This document shows positions 52,793-63,166 of a stretch of 64,000 bases of DNA, one piece after another (the first letter of the stretch is position 1; each line of letters begins with the position of its first letter). The translations under genes were made by a program, and so were the position numbers. The notes beneath the pieces were generated by a model, which saw nothing but the letters and a program-made list of their open reading frames with translations, did no database searches and was not told where the DNA came from. The DNA comes from Marinicauda algicola. Lineage in GTDB: Bacteria > Pseudomonadota > Alphaproteobacteria > Caulobacterales > Maricaulaceae. The stretch is taken from positions 2,419,501-2,483,500 of the forward strand of contig NZ_CP071057.1 in the NCBI RefSeq assembly GCF_017161425.1, in the 5' to 3' direction.

Positions 52793-54034
52793 CTACTCGG
52801 TCAGCCGGACGACGCCGGGCACGTGCACGGTGGTCACGCCGGCATTGCCGGTGCAGTCGGAATCGAAGCTGGTATTGCCGCTCACATCGACGCGGTAGCC
52901 GATGATTCGGGTACACCCGCCCGAGCCCGCGAAGTCGCCGCGCATCGAGACGGTCTGACTGGGAAAGTAGAGCGCGCCGACGAGGGCGGAATCCGCCGTG
53001 CCGTTGAAATCGGTCGGCGTGCTCGCGAGATTGTCGTCGTCGCCCCAGAACAGCACGCCGGCATAGGTCCCGCTCTCCGGCGCGGACAGGTTGACGTAGG
53101 CGTTGCCGTTCATGCGGATCTCGCCATTGTTGCGCACGAAGATCGTCACGCCCGCGCCGGTGACGTTGGCATTGCCGTTCGAGGTGACGTCGCCGGACAC
53201 GATGTAGACCCCGGGCTCCATCGTGATGTCGCCGCGAAGGTCTAGCCCGTTGCAGTAATGGCCGGGGCTGATCGTCTTGGGCTGCCCGCCGCCGGGTACG
53301 TTCTGGCAGCCGGACGGGATCGGCGGCTCGGGCAGGTCGGCGTAAGGGTCGAGCGCAGGCGGCAGGTTGGTGCGCGGCTCCGGGCAGTCCATGAGGTTCA
53401 GCGTCGCGCTGACCTCCACGCCGCCGACCGAGTTCGCGCAGCTCACATTGACCGTGCCGGACCCAGTGACCGCCAGCGCGTCGATCGCCAGCGAGTTGGA
53501 CATCAGGTCGCAATTGGTCAGGGTCGCCGCCGAGGAGCCGGTGAAGATCAGCGACTGGCTCGACACCGGATCGAGCGCCAGGATGCAGGCCGGACCGGGC
53601 TCGTCGAAACTCGCCACCGCGCGCACGTTCATCACCACATCGCTGTCGAGGAACATCGCGGACAGGAGGCGTGGCCGGGTCTGCGTGATCAGCACCTCGA
53701 CCGAGCGCTCGTTCATGTTCGACCCGCTCGCCGGCGGCCAGTTCACGGTGATCGGACCGGCGGCCGGATCGTAGCCATGGCGCTCGGCCTCGCCGATGAC
53801 GGCCGGCCTGATCGCATCGTACTGCCCGCCCGCGCGCGCCTCGACCGCGCCGGCATAGGCGGCCACGTCCGCGCTCATCTGCGTGACGCGCTGCTGGTAG
53901 AACCACAGCCCGGCCTCCGCGCCGAGCCCGACGCTGCCCACCAGGGCCGGCGCCGCGACCGCGGTGAGGATCGCCACATGGCCGCGCGCACTGGCCAGAA
54001 ACTTGCGAGAGATCTCGCGAATGTCCCGAAACAT
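52793..54034 (-). CDS. TadG-like pilus assembly protein
   Basis: A 413-residue protein starting at ATG 54034 (AAGGGTG upstream). The N-terminus SARGHVAILTAVAAPALVGSVGLGAEAGLWF is the TadG-type helix, followed by YQQRVTQMSADVAAYAGAVEA. The long periplasmic part is Gly/Asn-rich with several Cys and repetitive GN or GNA strands (FNGTAD, ASYAGVLFWGDDDN) like a beta-helix; no von Willebrand domain is evident. A CtrA-like site is 49 nt upstream. Confidence 0.75.
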   Translation of the reverse strand: MFRDIREISRKFLASARGHVAILTAVAAPALVGSVGLGAEAGLWFYQQRVTQMSADVAAYAGAVEARAGGQYDAIRPAVIGEAERHGYDPAAGPITVNWPPASGSNMNERSVEVLITQTRPRLLSAMFLDSDVVMNVRAVASFDEPGPACILALDPVSSQSLIFTGSSAATLTNCDLMSNSLAIDALAVTGSGTVNVSCANSVGGVEVSATLNLMDCPEPRTNLPPALDPYADLPEPPIPSGCQNVPGGGQPKTISPGHYCNGLDLRGDITMEPGVYIVSGDVTSNGNANVTGAGVTIFVRNNGEIRMNGNAYVNLSAPESGTYAGVLFWGDDDNLASTPTDFNGTADSALVGALYFPSQTVSMRGDFAGSGGCTRIIGYRVDVSGNTSFDSDCTGNAGVTTVHVPGVVRLTE

Positions 54035-54082
54035 GACGCACACCCTTGAAGGCAAAACACCGCCAAGGGTCGCTCCGACGCG

Positions 54083-54097
54083 TTAAGGTCTCATTAG
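54083..54097 (-). promoter_or_regulatory. Candidate CtrA binding site
   Basis: On the minus strand CTAA-N7-TTAA, one base off the CtrA consensus TTAA-N7-TTAA. It lies 49-63 nt upstream of the tadG-like start. CtrA controls pilus genes in Caulobacter. Confidence 0.45.
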
Positions 54098-54200
54098 GAA
54101 AAATGGTTACGGCGCCGTTTAGGCTGGGCGATCGGCGGCGCGCGATGCCGGACGAATGTTCCGCGAGCGGCTTGGCACTCCGGTCAGGCCCACCCCCACC

Positions 54201-54319
54201 GTGTCATGGCCCGGCCCCAAAGCCTGTCCCCGCGCAGGCGGGGAGGCCACCCACGCCTTTCCGGCCGCGAGGCGCGGAGCGGATTTCTCGGTCGATGCTT
54301 CGCATCGCCGGAGCATGAC
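54201..54319 (+). repeat. Intergenic repeat, copy B
   Basis: A 119-nt element with the same ends as copy A at 51791 (GTGTCATGGCCCGGCC at the start, CCGGAGCATGAC at the end), in the same orientation. A 12-nt direct repeat GAGCATGACAGG follows at 54311 and 54328. The two copies bracket the tad genes. Confidence 0.7.
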
Positions 54320-54558
54320 AGGGTTGGGAGCATGACAGGTGGAGAGGTTCGCGGTTGCGGACTTATTCGCCCCGCCTTCGGGCGCGTCCATAATCGCCCC
54401 CTTCCGGCCCCGCCTGAGCGCTTCAGCCAATCCCCATGACCCGTCATCCACCCCTCCCGCTCACCTGCACGATCGTTCGTGCTGAGCGAATAGGGAGCGT
54501 CATAGTCGTAGTAGTAGGAGTCCGTAATCTCGAAACCAGGGGGATAAGCCTCTCGGCC
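54320..54558. other. Gene-free stretch between repeat B and the VOC gene
   Basis: No credible gene. It contains TAGTCGTAGTAGTAGGAGTC at 54503-54522, which recurs in inverted orientation and one triplet shorter at 59588-59604. On the minus strand this frame is open and in phase with the end of the VOC gene past its stop, reading like DSYYYDYD; it may be a remnant of a longer gene. Confidence 0.35.
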
Positions 54559-55002
54559 TCAGGCGGTCTCGGCCTTGGGAAATTCCTTGGCGAAGATCAT
54601 GGCCTCGTCGCGGAAGGCCTTGAATTCCAGGGCATTGCCCGCGGGGTCGCGCACGAACATCGTCGCCTGTTCGCCGGGCTGGTTCTCGAAGCGCACGTAA
54701 GGATCGACGATGAAGTCCGCGCCGGCGTCGGTGAGGTTGACCGCGAGATCCTCCCACATGTCCCAGTCGAGGATGAGGCCGAAATGGCGCACCGGTATGT
54801 CCTTGCCGTCAACCGGATTGGTCTCGGCGCGCTGGCATTCCTCCGGCGCGAGATGGGCGACGATCTGGTGGCCGTGGAAGTCGAAGTCGATCCAGTGCTG
54901 CGTCTCGCGCCCCGTGGCGCAGCCGAGCACGCCGGCATAAAAGGCGCGCGCGCTCTCCAGGTCGTCGACGGGGAAGGCGAGGTGGAAACGGGGGCGGGCC
55001 AT
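54559..55002 (-). CDS. VOC/glyoxalase family protein
   Basis: A 147-residue vicinal-oxygen-chelate protein. [23 protein letters not shown] is the first beta-alpha-beta unit with His, [15 protein letters not shown] gives a second ligand candidate, and [15 protein letters not shown] and [12 protein letters not shown] give the second half with His and Glu. Close relatives act as dioxygenase-like or isomerase-like enzymes; substrate unknown. It is divergent from hslU. Confidence 0.85.
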   Translation of the reverse strand: MARPRFHLAFPVDDLESARAFYAGVLGCATGRETQHWIDFDFHGHQIVAHLAPEECQRAETNPVDGKDIPVRHFGLILDWDMWEDLAVNLTDAGADFIVDPYVRFENQPGEQATMFVRDPAGNALEFKAFRDEAMIFAKEFPKAETA

Positions 55003-55083
55003 GGGTTCAGCTCCGGGCTTTCGTGTCGGCGTGCGGCAGCCTACATGAAAGCGCCCCGTTCGATAAACCCGCCAGGACCGTTC

Positions 55084-56377
<1,294 letters not shown>

Positions 56378-56388
<11 letters not shown>

Positions 56389-56950
56389 GCATCACGTAAT
56401 ACGCGCCCGAGCCGCCATGGCGGGCGTGGGCGGGGGCGTAACCGGAGACGATGGCCGCGAAATCGCCCTCTCCCATCCAGCGGGGAAAGGCGCGCTTGAG
56501 GACGCCGGGCAGGCGGCGCCCCTCCGGGTCCCAGGGCTCGAAGCGGCGGTCCTCCAGAGCCCGCGCGCTCGCCCCCTTGCCGGTGATGACGAGCACCGTC
56601 CTCGCGCCGCGCTCGCGCTGGCGGGCGAGAAAGCTCAGCAGGGCCCGGCGCCCGCTCGCCTCGGTATGCCCGTGCAGGTCGAGGCGCGCCTCGATCTCGA
56701 CCCGGCCGCGCCGCACCTTCTTCTCCGCGCCGCGCTCGGCCGGTCTCGCCGCGCCTTGCGGCGCGGGCGCGCGCGCCTCCAGGAAGCGGGAAAACGCCTC
56801 GCGCGAGGTTTCGACCTGGAGGGCCTGGCGGTTCGGCGCCGGCGGCTCGGCCGGTGCCGGGGCCTGCTTCCCGCCGAGCGGCTTCACCGTGCGCGCGACC
56901 TTTCCCCAGATCTCGCGCTCCTCGGGGCGAAGGCCGCGCTTGCGGCTCAT
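56378..56950 (-). CDS. Smr domain protein
   Basis: A 190-residue protein. The C-terminal Smr domain has [21 protein letters not shown] and VLVITGKGA, the motifs for nicking or binding nucleic acid in MutS2-type proteins. The N-terminal 90 residues are basic and Pro-rich. Its 3' end overlaps the hslU end by 11 nt, and its start overlaps the mltA stop (ATGA). Confidence 0.88.
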
Positions 56951-58197
56951 GAGGTCCTGGCGATGCGCGCGGCGAGCCGGTTCGGCAGCAGCACGAACCA
57001 GCGCGCATCCGCGTTCTGGCGCCCCGCGCGATAGCCCGCCTCCTCGCCCCAGCCGATGAAGAGATCGCCCCTCAACGGCCCCTGGATCGCGCCGCCCGCA
57101 TCCTGCGCGATGACGAGGCCGGACCAGTCCGGATCGCCGTGAATGGCGGCCTGCAGGAAGATGGGGACGCCCCAGGCGTGATGGGCCGGGTCGACGGCGA
57201 GGCTCGCCATCGGCGTCAGCGGCGCACCCTGGCTGCCCGCCGGGCCGCGGTCCGGATCGGTGAGCGGCTGCAGCTGGAAGAAGACATAGCGCGGGTTCTC
57301 GTTGAACAGCGCCGTCCAGGCCTGCGGTTCGCGCGCGCGCAGCCAGGCCTCGATATCCTCCTTGGAGGCGTCGTGAGGGGACAGCTCGCCGCGATCGATC
57401 AGAACGCGGCCGATCGAGACATAGGGCAGGCCGTTATGGGCCGCGAAGGCGGCCCGCGCGACGCTGCCGTCCGGCCAGACCAGCCGGCCCGACCCCTGGA
57501 TCTGAAGGAAGAAGACCTCGATCGGCCGGCCCCAGGCGATCGGGACGCCGAGATCGAGGGCCTCGATGTCGGCGCGCGGACGGTAGGGTTCGAAGCGGTC
57601 CTCGCTGGCGCGTCCGACGATGCGCCGGCCTTCCAGACCCGCGATGAACTGGCCCAGATCGCCGGTCAGGAGATCGTCGGGGCGCGCGCGCAGCGCCATG
57701 GAGAATTCGGAATCGGGCCGGGCGCGCACCTCGACGACCGGCTCGTAATAGGCCGTCAGCCGGCCGGTACCCGAGAGGGAAAAGGGCGTGAAGGCGCGCT
57801 CGAAGAAACCGCGCGCCGCATCCGGCCCGGCCCGGCCGGCCTGCAGCACGGCGGCTTCCGCGCACACGCCGCGCCAGTCGCCGACCGTGCCGGCATAGGC
57901 GGCCTGCGCGCTCATCGGCTCGTGATCGGGGCGGGCGTCGATGCGCCGGCAGCTTTCCACGAAGGCCGACAGCGCCGCGCTCGGGTCGGTGCGGTTCCAG
58001 CCGGGCAGGGCGTCGAAGCTCGTCGCCGCAGAGCGGGCGGGCGCGACCGGCTCGACCGGGACGGGGCTTTCCGCGCCCGGCTGCGGCGCGGGCGGCGTCG
58101 AGGCGCAGGCGGCCAGGACGAGCCCGAGGCCGAGCGCGAAAACCCTAGACAGGCTTGACGCCGGCGAGGGTCCAGTTCGGATCGGAAGACGTGACAT
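56947..58197 (-). CDS. mltA: Membrane-bound lytic murein transglycosylase A
   Basis: A 416-residue lipoprotein. The lipobox is LVLAAC after a 25-residue basic and hydrophobic leader. The MltA domain includes LTAYYEPVVEVRARPD, VFFLQIQGSGRL and the catalytic Asp in VIAQDAGGAIQGPLRGDLFIGWG. It cleaves glycan strands of peptidoglycan. The start ATG lies 53 nt inside the end of the tim44-like gene; no better start is seen. Confidence 0.93.
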   Translation of the reverse strand: MSRLPIRTGPSPASSLSRVFALGLGLVLAACASTPPAPQPGAESPVPVEPVAPARSAATSFDALPGWNRTDPSAALSAFVESCRRIDARPDHEPMSAQAAYAGTVGDWRGVCAEAAVLQAGRAGPDAARGFFERAFTPFSLSGTGRLTAYYEPVVEVRARPDSEFSMALRARPDDLLTGDLGQFIAGLEGRRIVGRASEDRFEPYRPRADIEALDLGVPIAWGRPIEVFFLQIQGSGRLVWPDGSVARAAFAAHNGLPYVSIGRVLIDRGELSPHDASKEDIEAWLRAREPQAWTALFNENPRYVFFQLQPLTDPDRGPAGSQGAPLTPMASLAVDPAHHAWGVPIFLQAAIHGDPDWSGLVIAQDAGGAIQGPLRGDLFIGWGEEAGYRAGRQNADARWFVLLPNRLAARIARTS

Positions 58198-58831
58198 CGC
58201 GCTCGAAACTCCAGACCTCGCTGACGGTCTTCAGCAGGGCGAGGTCGCCGGAGACGCGCTCGCCCGCCGCGTCGCGGGTCTCGGTGGCGAGCTCGGCGAC
58301 GAACCGGACCCGGATTCTGGCCCGATTATCGTTAAGAGAGGCTTCCACGATCTCCGCTTCGCGCAGGCGCTCGATCTCGGTGATCTGGGTGTGGCCCTTG
58401 TCCTCGCGCTCGGCGATGGCTTTCGAATACGCTTCGAGCACGCGCGGGGACAACAGACCCTTCAGCGTGTCGCGGTCGCCCTTGGCATAGGCCTCCACGA
58501 CCATGCGCCAAGCCTGCTTCGCACCGGTCAGGAAGGTCTGCGGGTCGAAGTTGCGGTCGGCTTCCGCGATCTCGGCGAGGCCCGATCCGGCCGGGCCGGC
58601 GTAATGGCGCGCGATCGCCTCGGGCCCGGCTTCGGCCGGTGCGGACTGCGCGCGCTCGGCGGGGCGGCCCGCCTCGCGCCGGGCGGCCTGTTCGCGCATC
58701 TCGCGGGCATGCTCTTCCGGCGTGCGCCCGGTCTGCTTGCCGAGCGTCATGTAGAGCCGCACGCCGAGGAAGACGGCGAGCCCTGCGAAGAAGAGAAGCT
58801 GTAACAGGTCCATCGTGGTGCGGTAATCCAT
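58145..58831 (-). CDS. Tim44/TimA family inner-membrane protein
   Basis: A 228-residue protein. A membrane helix (LLQLLFFAGLAVFLGVRLYM) at the start is followed by a charged linker, then a Tim44-like domain (FLTGAKQAWRMVVEAYAKGDRDTLKGLLSPRVLEAYSKAI, ITEIERLREAEIVEASL, EVWSFERDVTSSDPNWTLAGVKPV). The gene is divergent from secB, a conserved alphaproteobacterial arrangement; the mitochondrial relative acts in protein import. An ATG at 58813 is a shorter alternative start. Confidence 0.88.
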   Translation of the reverse strand: MDYRTTMDLLQLLFFAGLAVFLGVRLYMTLGKQTGRTPEEHAREMREQAARREAGRPAERAQSAPAEAGPEAIARHYAGPAGSGLAEIAEADRNFDPQTFLTGAKQAWRMVVEAYAKGDRDTLKGLLSPRVLEAYSKAIAEREDKGHTQITEIERLREAEIVEASLNDNRARIRVRFVAELATETRDAAGERVSGDLALLKTVSEVWSFERDVTSSDPNWTLAGVKPV

Positions 58832-59014
58832 GCGCGCGTGTGATCGTTCACATATAGGCGCAGTTTGCCGCCGCGTCAGCCTCTCCTCTGCGCCGGGCCG
58901 ACCGCGCCAGCCTTGCCGATCCCGCCCGCGCGTGCTACCCGCCGCCCCTGCTTTTCCAGTCCGCACGCGCGGGAGCCGCCTTCGCACGCCCCGCGCCCTG
59001 CCGAAGAGAGTCTC

Positions 59015-59548
59015 ATGACCGACGCGCCCGCCAATCCCGAACAGACCGGGGCCCCGCAGCTGCCGCAGATCCGCGTGATGGGCCAGTACGTGAAGGACCT
59101 GTCCTTCGAGAACCCGGCCGCGCCGAACTCCCTGCGCGGCGCCGGCGGCCAGCCCAATATCGACATGGGCATCGACGTGCGCGCGCGGGCGATGGAAGCC
59201 GACGCGTTCGAGGTCGAGCTCGCCCTGTCCGCGAAGGCGACCCGCGGCGAGGACACGGTGTTCATCGCCGAGCTGGTCTATGGCGGCCTCTTCCAGATCA
59301 GGAATCTGGACGAGCGCGCGCGCGACCCGTTCCTGCTGATCGAGTGCCCGCGCATCCTCTTCCCCTTCGCCCGCCGCATCCTGTCCGATGCCACGCGCGA
59401 TGGCGGCTTCCCGCCGCTGATGCTCGAGCCGGTCGATTTCGCGGCGCTGTACCGCCAGCAGCTCGCCCAGCGCCAGCAGGCCGGGGGACAAGGCGGCGGC
59501 GAATCCGGCCCGGCCACCGGCGGCACCCCGCCGAGCGGCACCGCGTAA
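59015..59548 (+). CDS. secB: Protein-export chaperone SecB
   Basis: A 177-residue tetrameric chaperone that keeps preproteins unfolded for SecA. IRVMGQYVKDLSFENPAAP, FEVELALSAKA, FIAELVYGGLFQI and LLIECPRILFPFARRILSD are typical. The end is a Gly-rich tail. ATG 59015 gives the family N-terminus. Confidence 0.96.
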   Translation: MTDAPANPEQTGAPQLPQIRVMGQYVKDLSFENPAAPNSLRGAGGQPNIDMGIDVRARAMEADAFEVELALSAKATRGEDTVFIAELVYGGLFQIRNLDERARDPFLLIECPRILFPFARRILSDATRDGGFPPLMLEPVDFAALYRQQLAQRQQAGGQGGGESGPATGGTPPSGTA

Positions 59549-60014
59549 CCGGTCCGCCTTATCCCCGGCGGGGATAGCGGAAAACGCGACTCCTACTACG
59601 ACTACCGGCCGCTCCGGCCGCGCCAGGGCGTTGAATTTCAACGCCGGGCACCGCGCGGGGCGGTGAGAGTCGCGCGAGTTCGCGGCCATCGCGTGAGAGT
59701 CCCGTCCTCGCAATCGCCGCCCCCGGCAGAGCCGGGCGCGGACGGTCCGAAGCGTCCATTCTAGACCGGCCGGCAAGGGGGGCGGATTACCCCCGGGCGA
59801 TCGCAGCTTTCGGCCGGCCCACACCCGGCTCAGCAGCTGGTTCCCCGAGGTGTGCCGGGGGCGCCGAGGGAGGCTGCCAGCCTTGAGGAGCTCGCATCGG
59901 CGCTGATGTCCGTTCCCGGAACCGCGGCCCGGGCGCAGGGCGTTGAGTGCCCACAGGCTCCGCCGGCCCGCCCATGGGCCGCAGCGGGAGCCCGCGCAAA
60001 CGGGAGACTCCGCG
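59549..60014. other. secB to secreted-protein intergenic region
   Basis: No gene seen in 466 nt. It holds a TATCCCC/GGGGATA hairpin (59560-59576) just past secB without a T tract, the inverted DSYYD-like sequence at 59588-59604, and a perfect 9-bp palindrome GGCGTTGAA-T-TTCAACGCC (59627-59645). GTGAGAGTC repeats at 59663 and 59693. A promoter for the next gene is expected. Confidence 0.5.
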
Positions 60015-61013
60015 ATGATCCGATCGACCCTGTCCGCACTCGCCCTTTCGGCCTCGGCGCTGGCCATCGCACCCGGCGCGCTCGCGGCCCCGGCGTGCCC
60101 GGCCGAAATCGTGAGCCCTTCGAGCGGCGCTACGGTATCGGCCACGCCGACGATCCAGGCGACCGCAGACAACCGGTCGGACTGCGATCCCAACGTGAAG
60201 GATGTCCGCCTCGAGATCGTCGAAGCAGACAGCGGCAATACCGTCTACGAACATTCCTACACGCGCGGGGAGGGCCTGCTGACCGGGCGGACCTGGTCGA
60301 CGGGCATGCTTCTGCTCGATCACCAGATTCCCTCCGGCGAACTCAGCGCGGGAGAGACCTATCGCGCAGAAGTCTATTACGACAAGCCGACACCTTTCGC
60401 CTTCGACAACTATGCGGGGGTCGCGGGAACGACGACCTTCACGGTGCGCGGGGGCGGCAGCGGCGATGGCCAGACAGGTGTCCCGCCACAGCCCGGCGAC
60501 CACACGATCGTGATCTCCGGCTCGGGCGGAGGAACCGGCTACACGATCTTCGGCGGCGGTCGGCTCGAACAGGTGGATGGCCGGCTCGCCGGGCGCCGCG
60601 TGTCCGAGCAAGGCAATGACGAGGTCGACGATGACATTGCCCGCGGCGCGGTCGGCGGAGGTTCGGACGGTTTCATCGTGCGCGGCGACCTGCCGTCCAT
60701 CGTTCTGGACGATCCCGGCGGAGCCGTGATCGAGGTCGACGGAGAGACCTTCATCCAGATCGTGATCGACAGCCAGACCGTCTCCGGCGGCAGCGACTAC
60801 ACCCTCAGCGGCGGCGGCCGGCTCGAACAGATCGACGGCCATCTCATGGGCATCGCGGTCAGTGCCCATGGCAACGACCAGGTGCGGGACAATCGCGCCG
60901 ACGGCTCGGTCGGCGAGGGCTCCGATGGCTATCGCGTCTATGGCGCAATGCCGCAGATCAGTCTCGCCGATCCGGCCAATGCGGTGGTGTGGGTGAACGG
61001 CGAGCCGAGATAG
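60015..61013 (+). CDS. Secreted protein with a duplicated C-terminal domain
   Basis: A 332-residue exported protein from ATG 60015 (GGGAG upstream). A signal peptide ends at ALAA. Residues 30-145 resemble an Ig/fibronectin-like domain (SPSSGATVSATPTIQATADN). Then two repeats of about 80 residues (162-244, 246-330) share YTIFGGGRLEQVDG / YTLSGGGRLEQIDG, a GND...V D segment, GSDGF/Y and a V(D/N)GE end. I do not know a named family; similar beta-rich repeats are found in extracellular proteins. Convergent with dnaQ, 10 nt apart. Confidence 0.7.
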   Translation: MIRSTLSALALSASALAIAPGALAAPACPAEIVSPSSGATVSATPTIQATADNRSDCDPNVKDVRLEIVEADSGNTVYEHSYTRGEGLLTGRTWSTGMLLLDHQIPSGELSAGETYRAEVYYDKPTPFAFDNYAGVAGTTTFTVRGGGSGDGQTGVPPQPGDHTIVISGSGGGTGYTIFGGGRLEQVDGRLAGRRVSEQGNDEVDDDIARGAVGGGSDGFIVRGDLPSIVLDDPGGAVIEVDGETFIQIVIDSQTVSGGSDYTLSGGGRLEQIDGHLMGIAVSAHGNDQVRDNRADGSVGEGSDGYRVYGAMPQISLADPANAVVWVNGEPR

Positions 61014-61023
61014 GCCCGGCCCC

Positions 61024-61716
61024 TCAGACCAGCCCCAGCCTCTTCCACAGCGTCCTGTCGCCGCCGATGGTTTCCAGGAAGGCGGCGTGGGCCTCGCGTT
61101 CGCGCTCGCTGACCTGGGAGGGCAGCGGGGCCGGGCGCGGCGGGCGGGCGGGAAAGGCGACCTTGCCGGCACCGCCGGCGCTCTCGTCGAAGGCGAGGCC
61201 CTGTTCGCGCCCGCCATTGAGTTCGAGATAGACCTCGGCCAGCAGGTAGGCGTCGATCAGCGCGCCGTGTTTGGTGCGGCTTTCCAGGGAGATGTCGAAG
61301 CGCTTGCAGAGCGCGTCGAGGCTGGCGGGCGAGCCGGGGAAGCGCTCGCGCGCCATCGCCGCGGTATCCTTGAAGCGCGAGGCGGGGATCGGGGGCAGGC
61401 CGGCGCGCTCGAGCTCCATGTTGATGAAGCTCATGTCGAATTTCGCATTGTGCGCGACCAGGACCGCATCGCCGACGAAATCGAGGAATTCGCGGGCCAC
61501 CTCGGCGAATTTCGGCTTGTCGCGCAGCATCTCGAAGGTGTGTCCGGTCACCGCGGTGACTTCCTTCGGAATGTCGCGCTCGGGATTGATCAGGCGCTGC
61601 AGCTCCCTGCCGGTCGGCAGCATGTTGATCACCTCGACGCAGCCGATCTCGGTGATGCGGTCGCCCTCATTGGCGTAGAAGCCCGTGGTCTCGGTGTCGA
61701 AGATGATCTCTCTCAC
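61024..61716 (-). CDS. dnaQ: DNA polymerase III epsilon subunit
   Basis: A 230-residue 3'-5' exonuclease that proofreads replication. Exo I is IIFDTETTGF, Exo II is LVAHNAKFDMSFIN, and Exo III is TKHGALIDAYLLAEVY with the His-Asp pair. It overlaps coaE by four bases (ATGA). Confidence 0.95.
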   Translation of the reverse strand: MREIIFDTETTGFYANEGDRITEIGCVEVINMLPTGRELQRLINPERDIPKEVTAVTGHTFEMLRDKPKFAEVAREFLDFVGDAVLVAHNAKFDMSFINMELERAGLPPIPASRFKDTAAMARERFPGSPASLDALCKRFDISLESRTKHGALIDAYLLAEVYLELNGGREQGLAFDESAGGAGKVAFPARPPRPAPLPSQVSEREREAHAAFLETIGGDRTLWKRLGLV

Positions 61717-62309
61717 GAGCGCGAACTCCTCATGTCCTGCAGCGCGGCACGCACCTGGCGGCGCGCCTCCTCGATGCCCTTCGAGGTGTCGATCACGTAG
61801 TCGGCGCGCGCCCTCTTCTCGCTGTCGGGCAACTGGCGCGCAAGGATGGCATCCAGCTTGTCCGCCGTCATCCCCGGGCGCGCCAGCACCCGCGCGCGCT
61901 GCACGTCCGAAGGCGCGGTGACCACCATCACGACGTCCACCTGGTCGTCGAGGCCGACCTCGAACAGCAGGGGCACGTCGAGCACGGCGAACTGCGTGCC
62001 GGCCGCCTCGGCGTCGGCGAAGAATTTTTCCCGCGTCGCGGCGACCATCGGGTGGACGATCCGTTCCAGGCGCTCGAAGCCTTCGGGATCGTTGCGCAGC
62101 GCCTGCGTCAACGCCTGGCGGTCGATCGCCCCGTCCTTCACCACGCCGGGAAAGGCCTCCCCGACCGGGTCGACCGCCGCGCCGCCGGAGGCGTAGAGGT
62201 CGGCGACGACCGCGTCGGCGTCGAACACCGCCGCGCCCTCCTCGGCGAGAAGCCCGGCCGTCGTGGTCTTGCCCATGCCGATCGAGCCGGTCAGGCCGAT
62301 GACGATCAT
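61713..62309 (-). CDS. coaE: Dephospho-CoA kinase
   Basis: A 198-residue kinase for the last step of CoA synthesis. The P-loop GLTGSIGMGKTTTAGLL, the DADAVVADLYASGG substrate segment and DVPLLFEVGLD are diagnostic. Overlaps both neighbours by four bases. Confidence 0.95.
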   Translation of the reverse strand: MIVIGLTGSIGMGKTTTAGLLAEEGAAVFDADAVVADLYASGGAAVDPVGEAFPGVVKDGAIDRQALTQALRNDPEGFERLERIVHPMVAATREKFFADAEAAGTQFAVLDVPLLFEVGLDDQVDVVMVVTAPSDVQRARVLARPGMTADKLDAILARQLPDSEKRARADYVIDTSKGIEEARRQVRAALQDMRSSRS

Positions 62310-63166
62310 GTGCGCGCCTCCAGCATGGCCGTGAGGATCTCGCGCACCGGCAGATCCTGCGGCGGCGGCGCGCCGAAGAGCGCCTGGAAGCTCGGCCGGG
62401 CCTGGCCGATCAGCATGGACAGCCCGTCCACACTGCGCCGGCCCGTCTCGCGGGCCTGCCTGAGGAGCGCGGTTTCCAGCGGCACATAGACCATGTCGAA
62501 GACGAGCGCATCCGTTGCGGCCGCAGAGAGGTCGAGGAGAAGGGGCGGTTTGCCCGCCATGCCGAGGCTCGTGGCGTTGATCACCAGCACAGCCCCGTCG
62601 AGGGCTTCAGCCGCCTTCTCCCAGGGGTGGAGGGCGGCCTCGACACCGAGGTCCTCGACAAGGGCGCGGGCGCGGGCGAGCGAGCGGTTGACGATGCGGA
62701 CATCGCGCCAGCCCCGCGTCTTCAGCACGTACAGCGCGGCCCGCGCCGCGCCGCCGGCGCCCAGCAGCACCGCCGGGCCCTGCGGGCGCGTCATGGCGCC
62801 CTCGTCGAGCGCCGCGCGGATGCCGTCCACGTCGGTATTGTCGCCGAGAAGCGTCCCGCCCGAGGCGAGGAGAAGATTGACCGCCCCGATCGCGCGCGCC
62901 GCCTCGGTATGCTCCGCGGCAAGCGCGAAGGCGGCCTCCTTGTGCGGCAGGGTGATGTTGAGTCCGGCAATGCCGAGCGCGGGCAGCGCCTTCACGGCGG
63001 CGGCGAAATTCTCCGGCGCGATGTCAAACGCCACATAGCGTCCCGGTCGCCCGCTCGCTTCCAGCCAGGCGGTCATCATCGCCGGCGAGAGCGAATGCGC
63101 GACCGGATGGCCCGCAACACCGGCGAGCGGCAAGAGGCCGCGGGTCGCGGCGGCCACGCGCATCAT
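62306..63166 (-). CDS. aroE: Shikimate dehydrogenase
   Basis: A 286-residue NADP-dependent enzyme. GVAGHPVAHSLSPAMMTAWL binds shikimate, NITLPHKEAAF holds the catalytic Lys, DNTDVDGI follows, and VLLGAGGAARAALYVL is the NADP loop. ATG 63166 overlaps the maf stop (ATGA). Confidence 0.95.
   Translation of the reverse strand: MMRVAAATRGLLPLAGVAGHPVAHSLSPAMMTAWLEASGRPGRYVAFDIAPENFAAAVKALPALGIAGLNITLPHKEAAFALAAEHTEAARAIGAVNLLLASGGTLLGDNTDVDGIRAALDEGAMTRPQGPAVLLGAGGAARAALYVLKTRGWRDVRIVNRSLARARALVEDLGVEAALHPWEKAAEALDGAVLVINATSLGMAGKPPLLLDLSAAATDALVFDMVYVPLETALLRQARETGRRSVDGLSMLIGQARPSFQALFGAPPPQDLPVREILTAMLEART

Noticed and set aside
59663-59701. GTGAGAGTC twice with a 30-nt period, possibly a minimal CRISPR
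   Set aside because: Only two 9-nt units occur and no cas genes are present.
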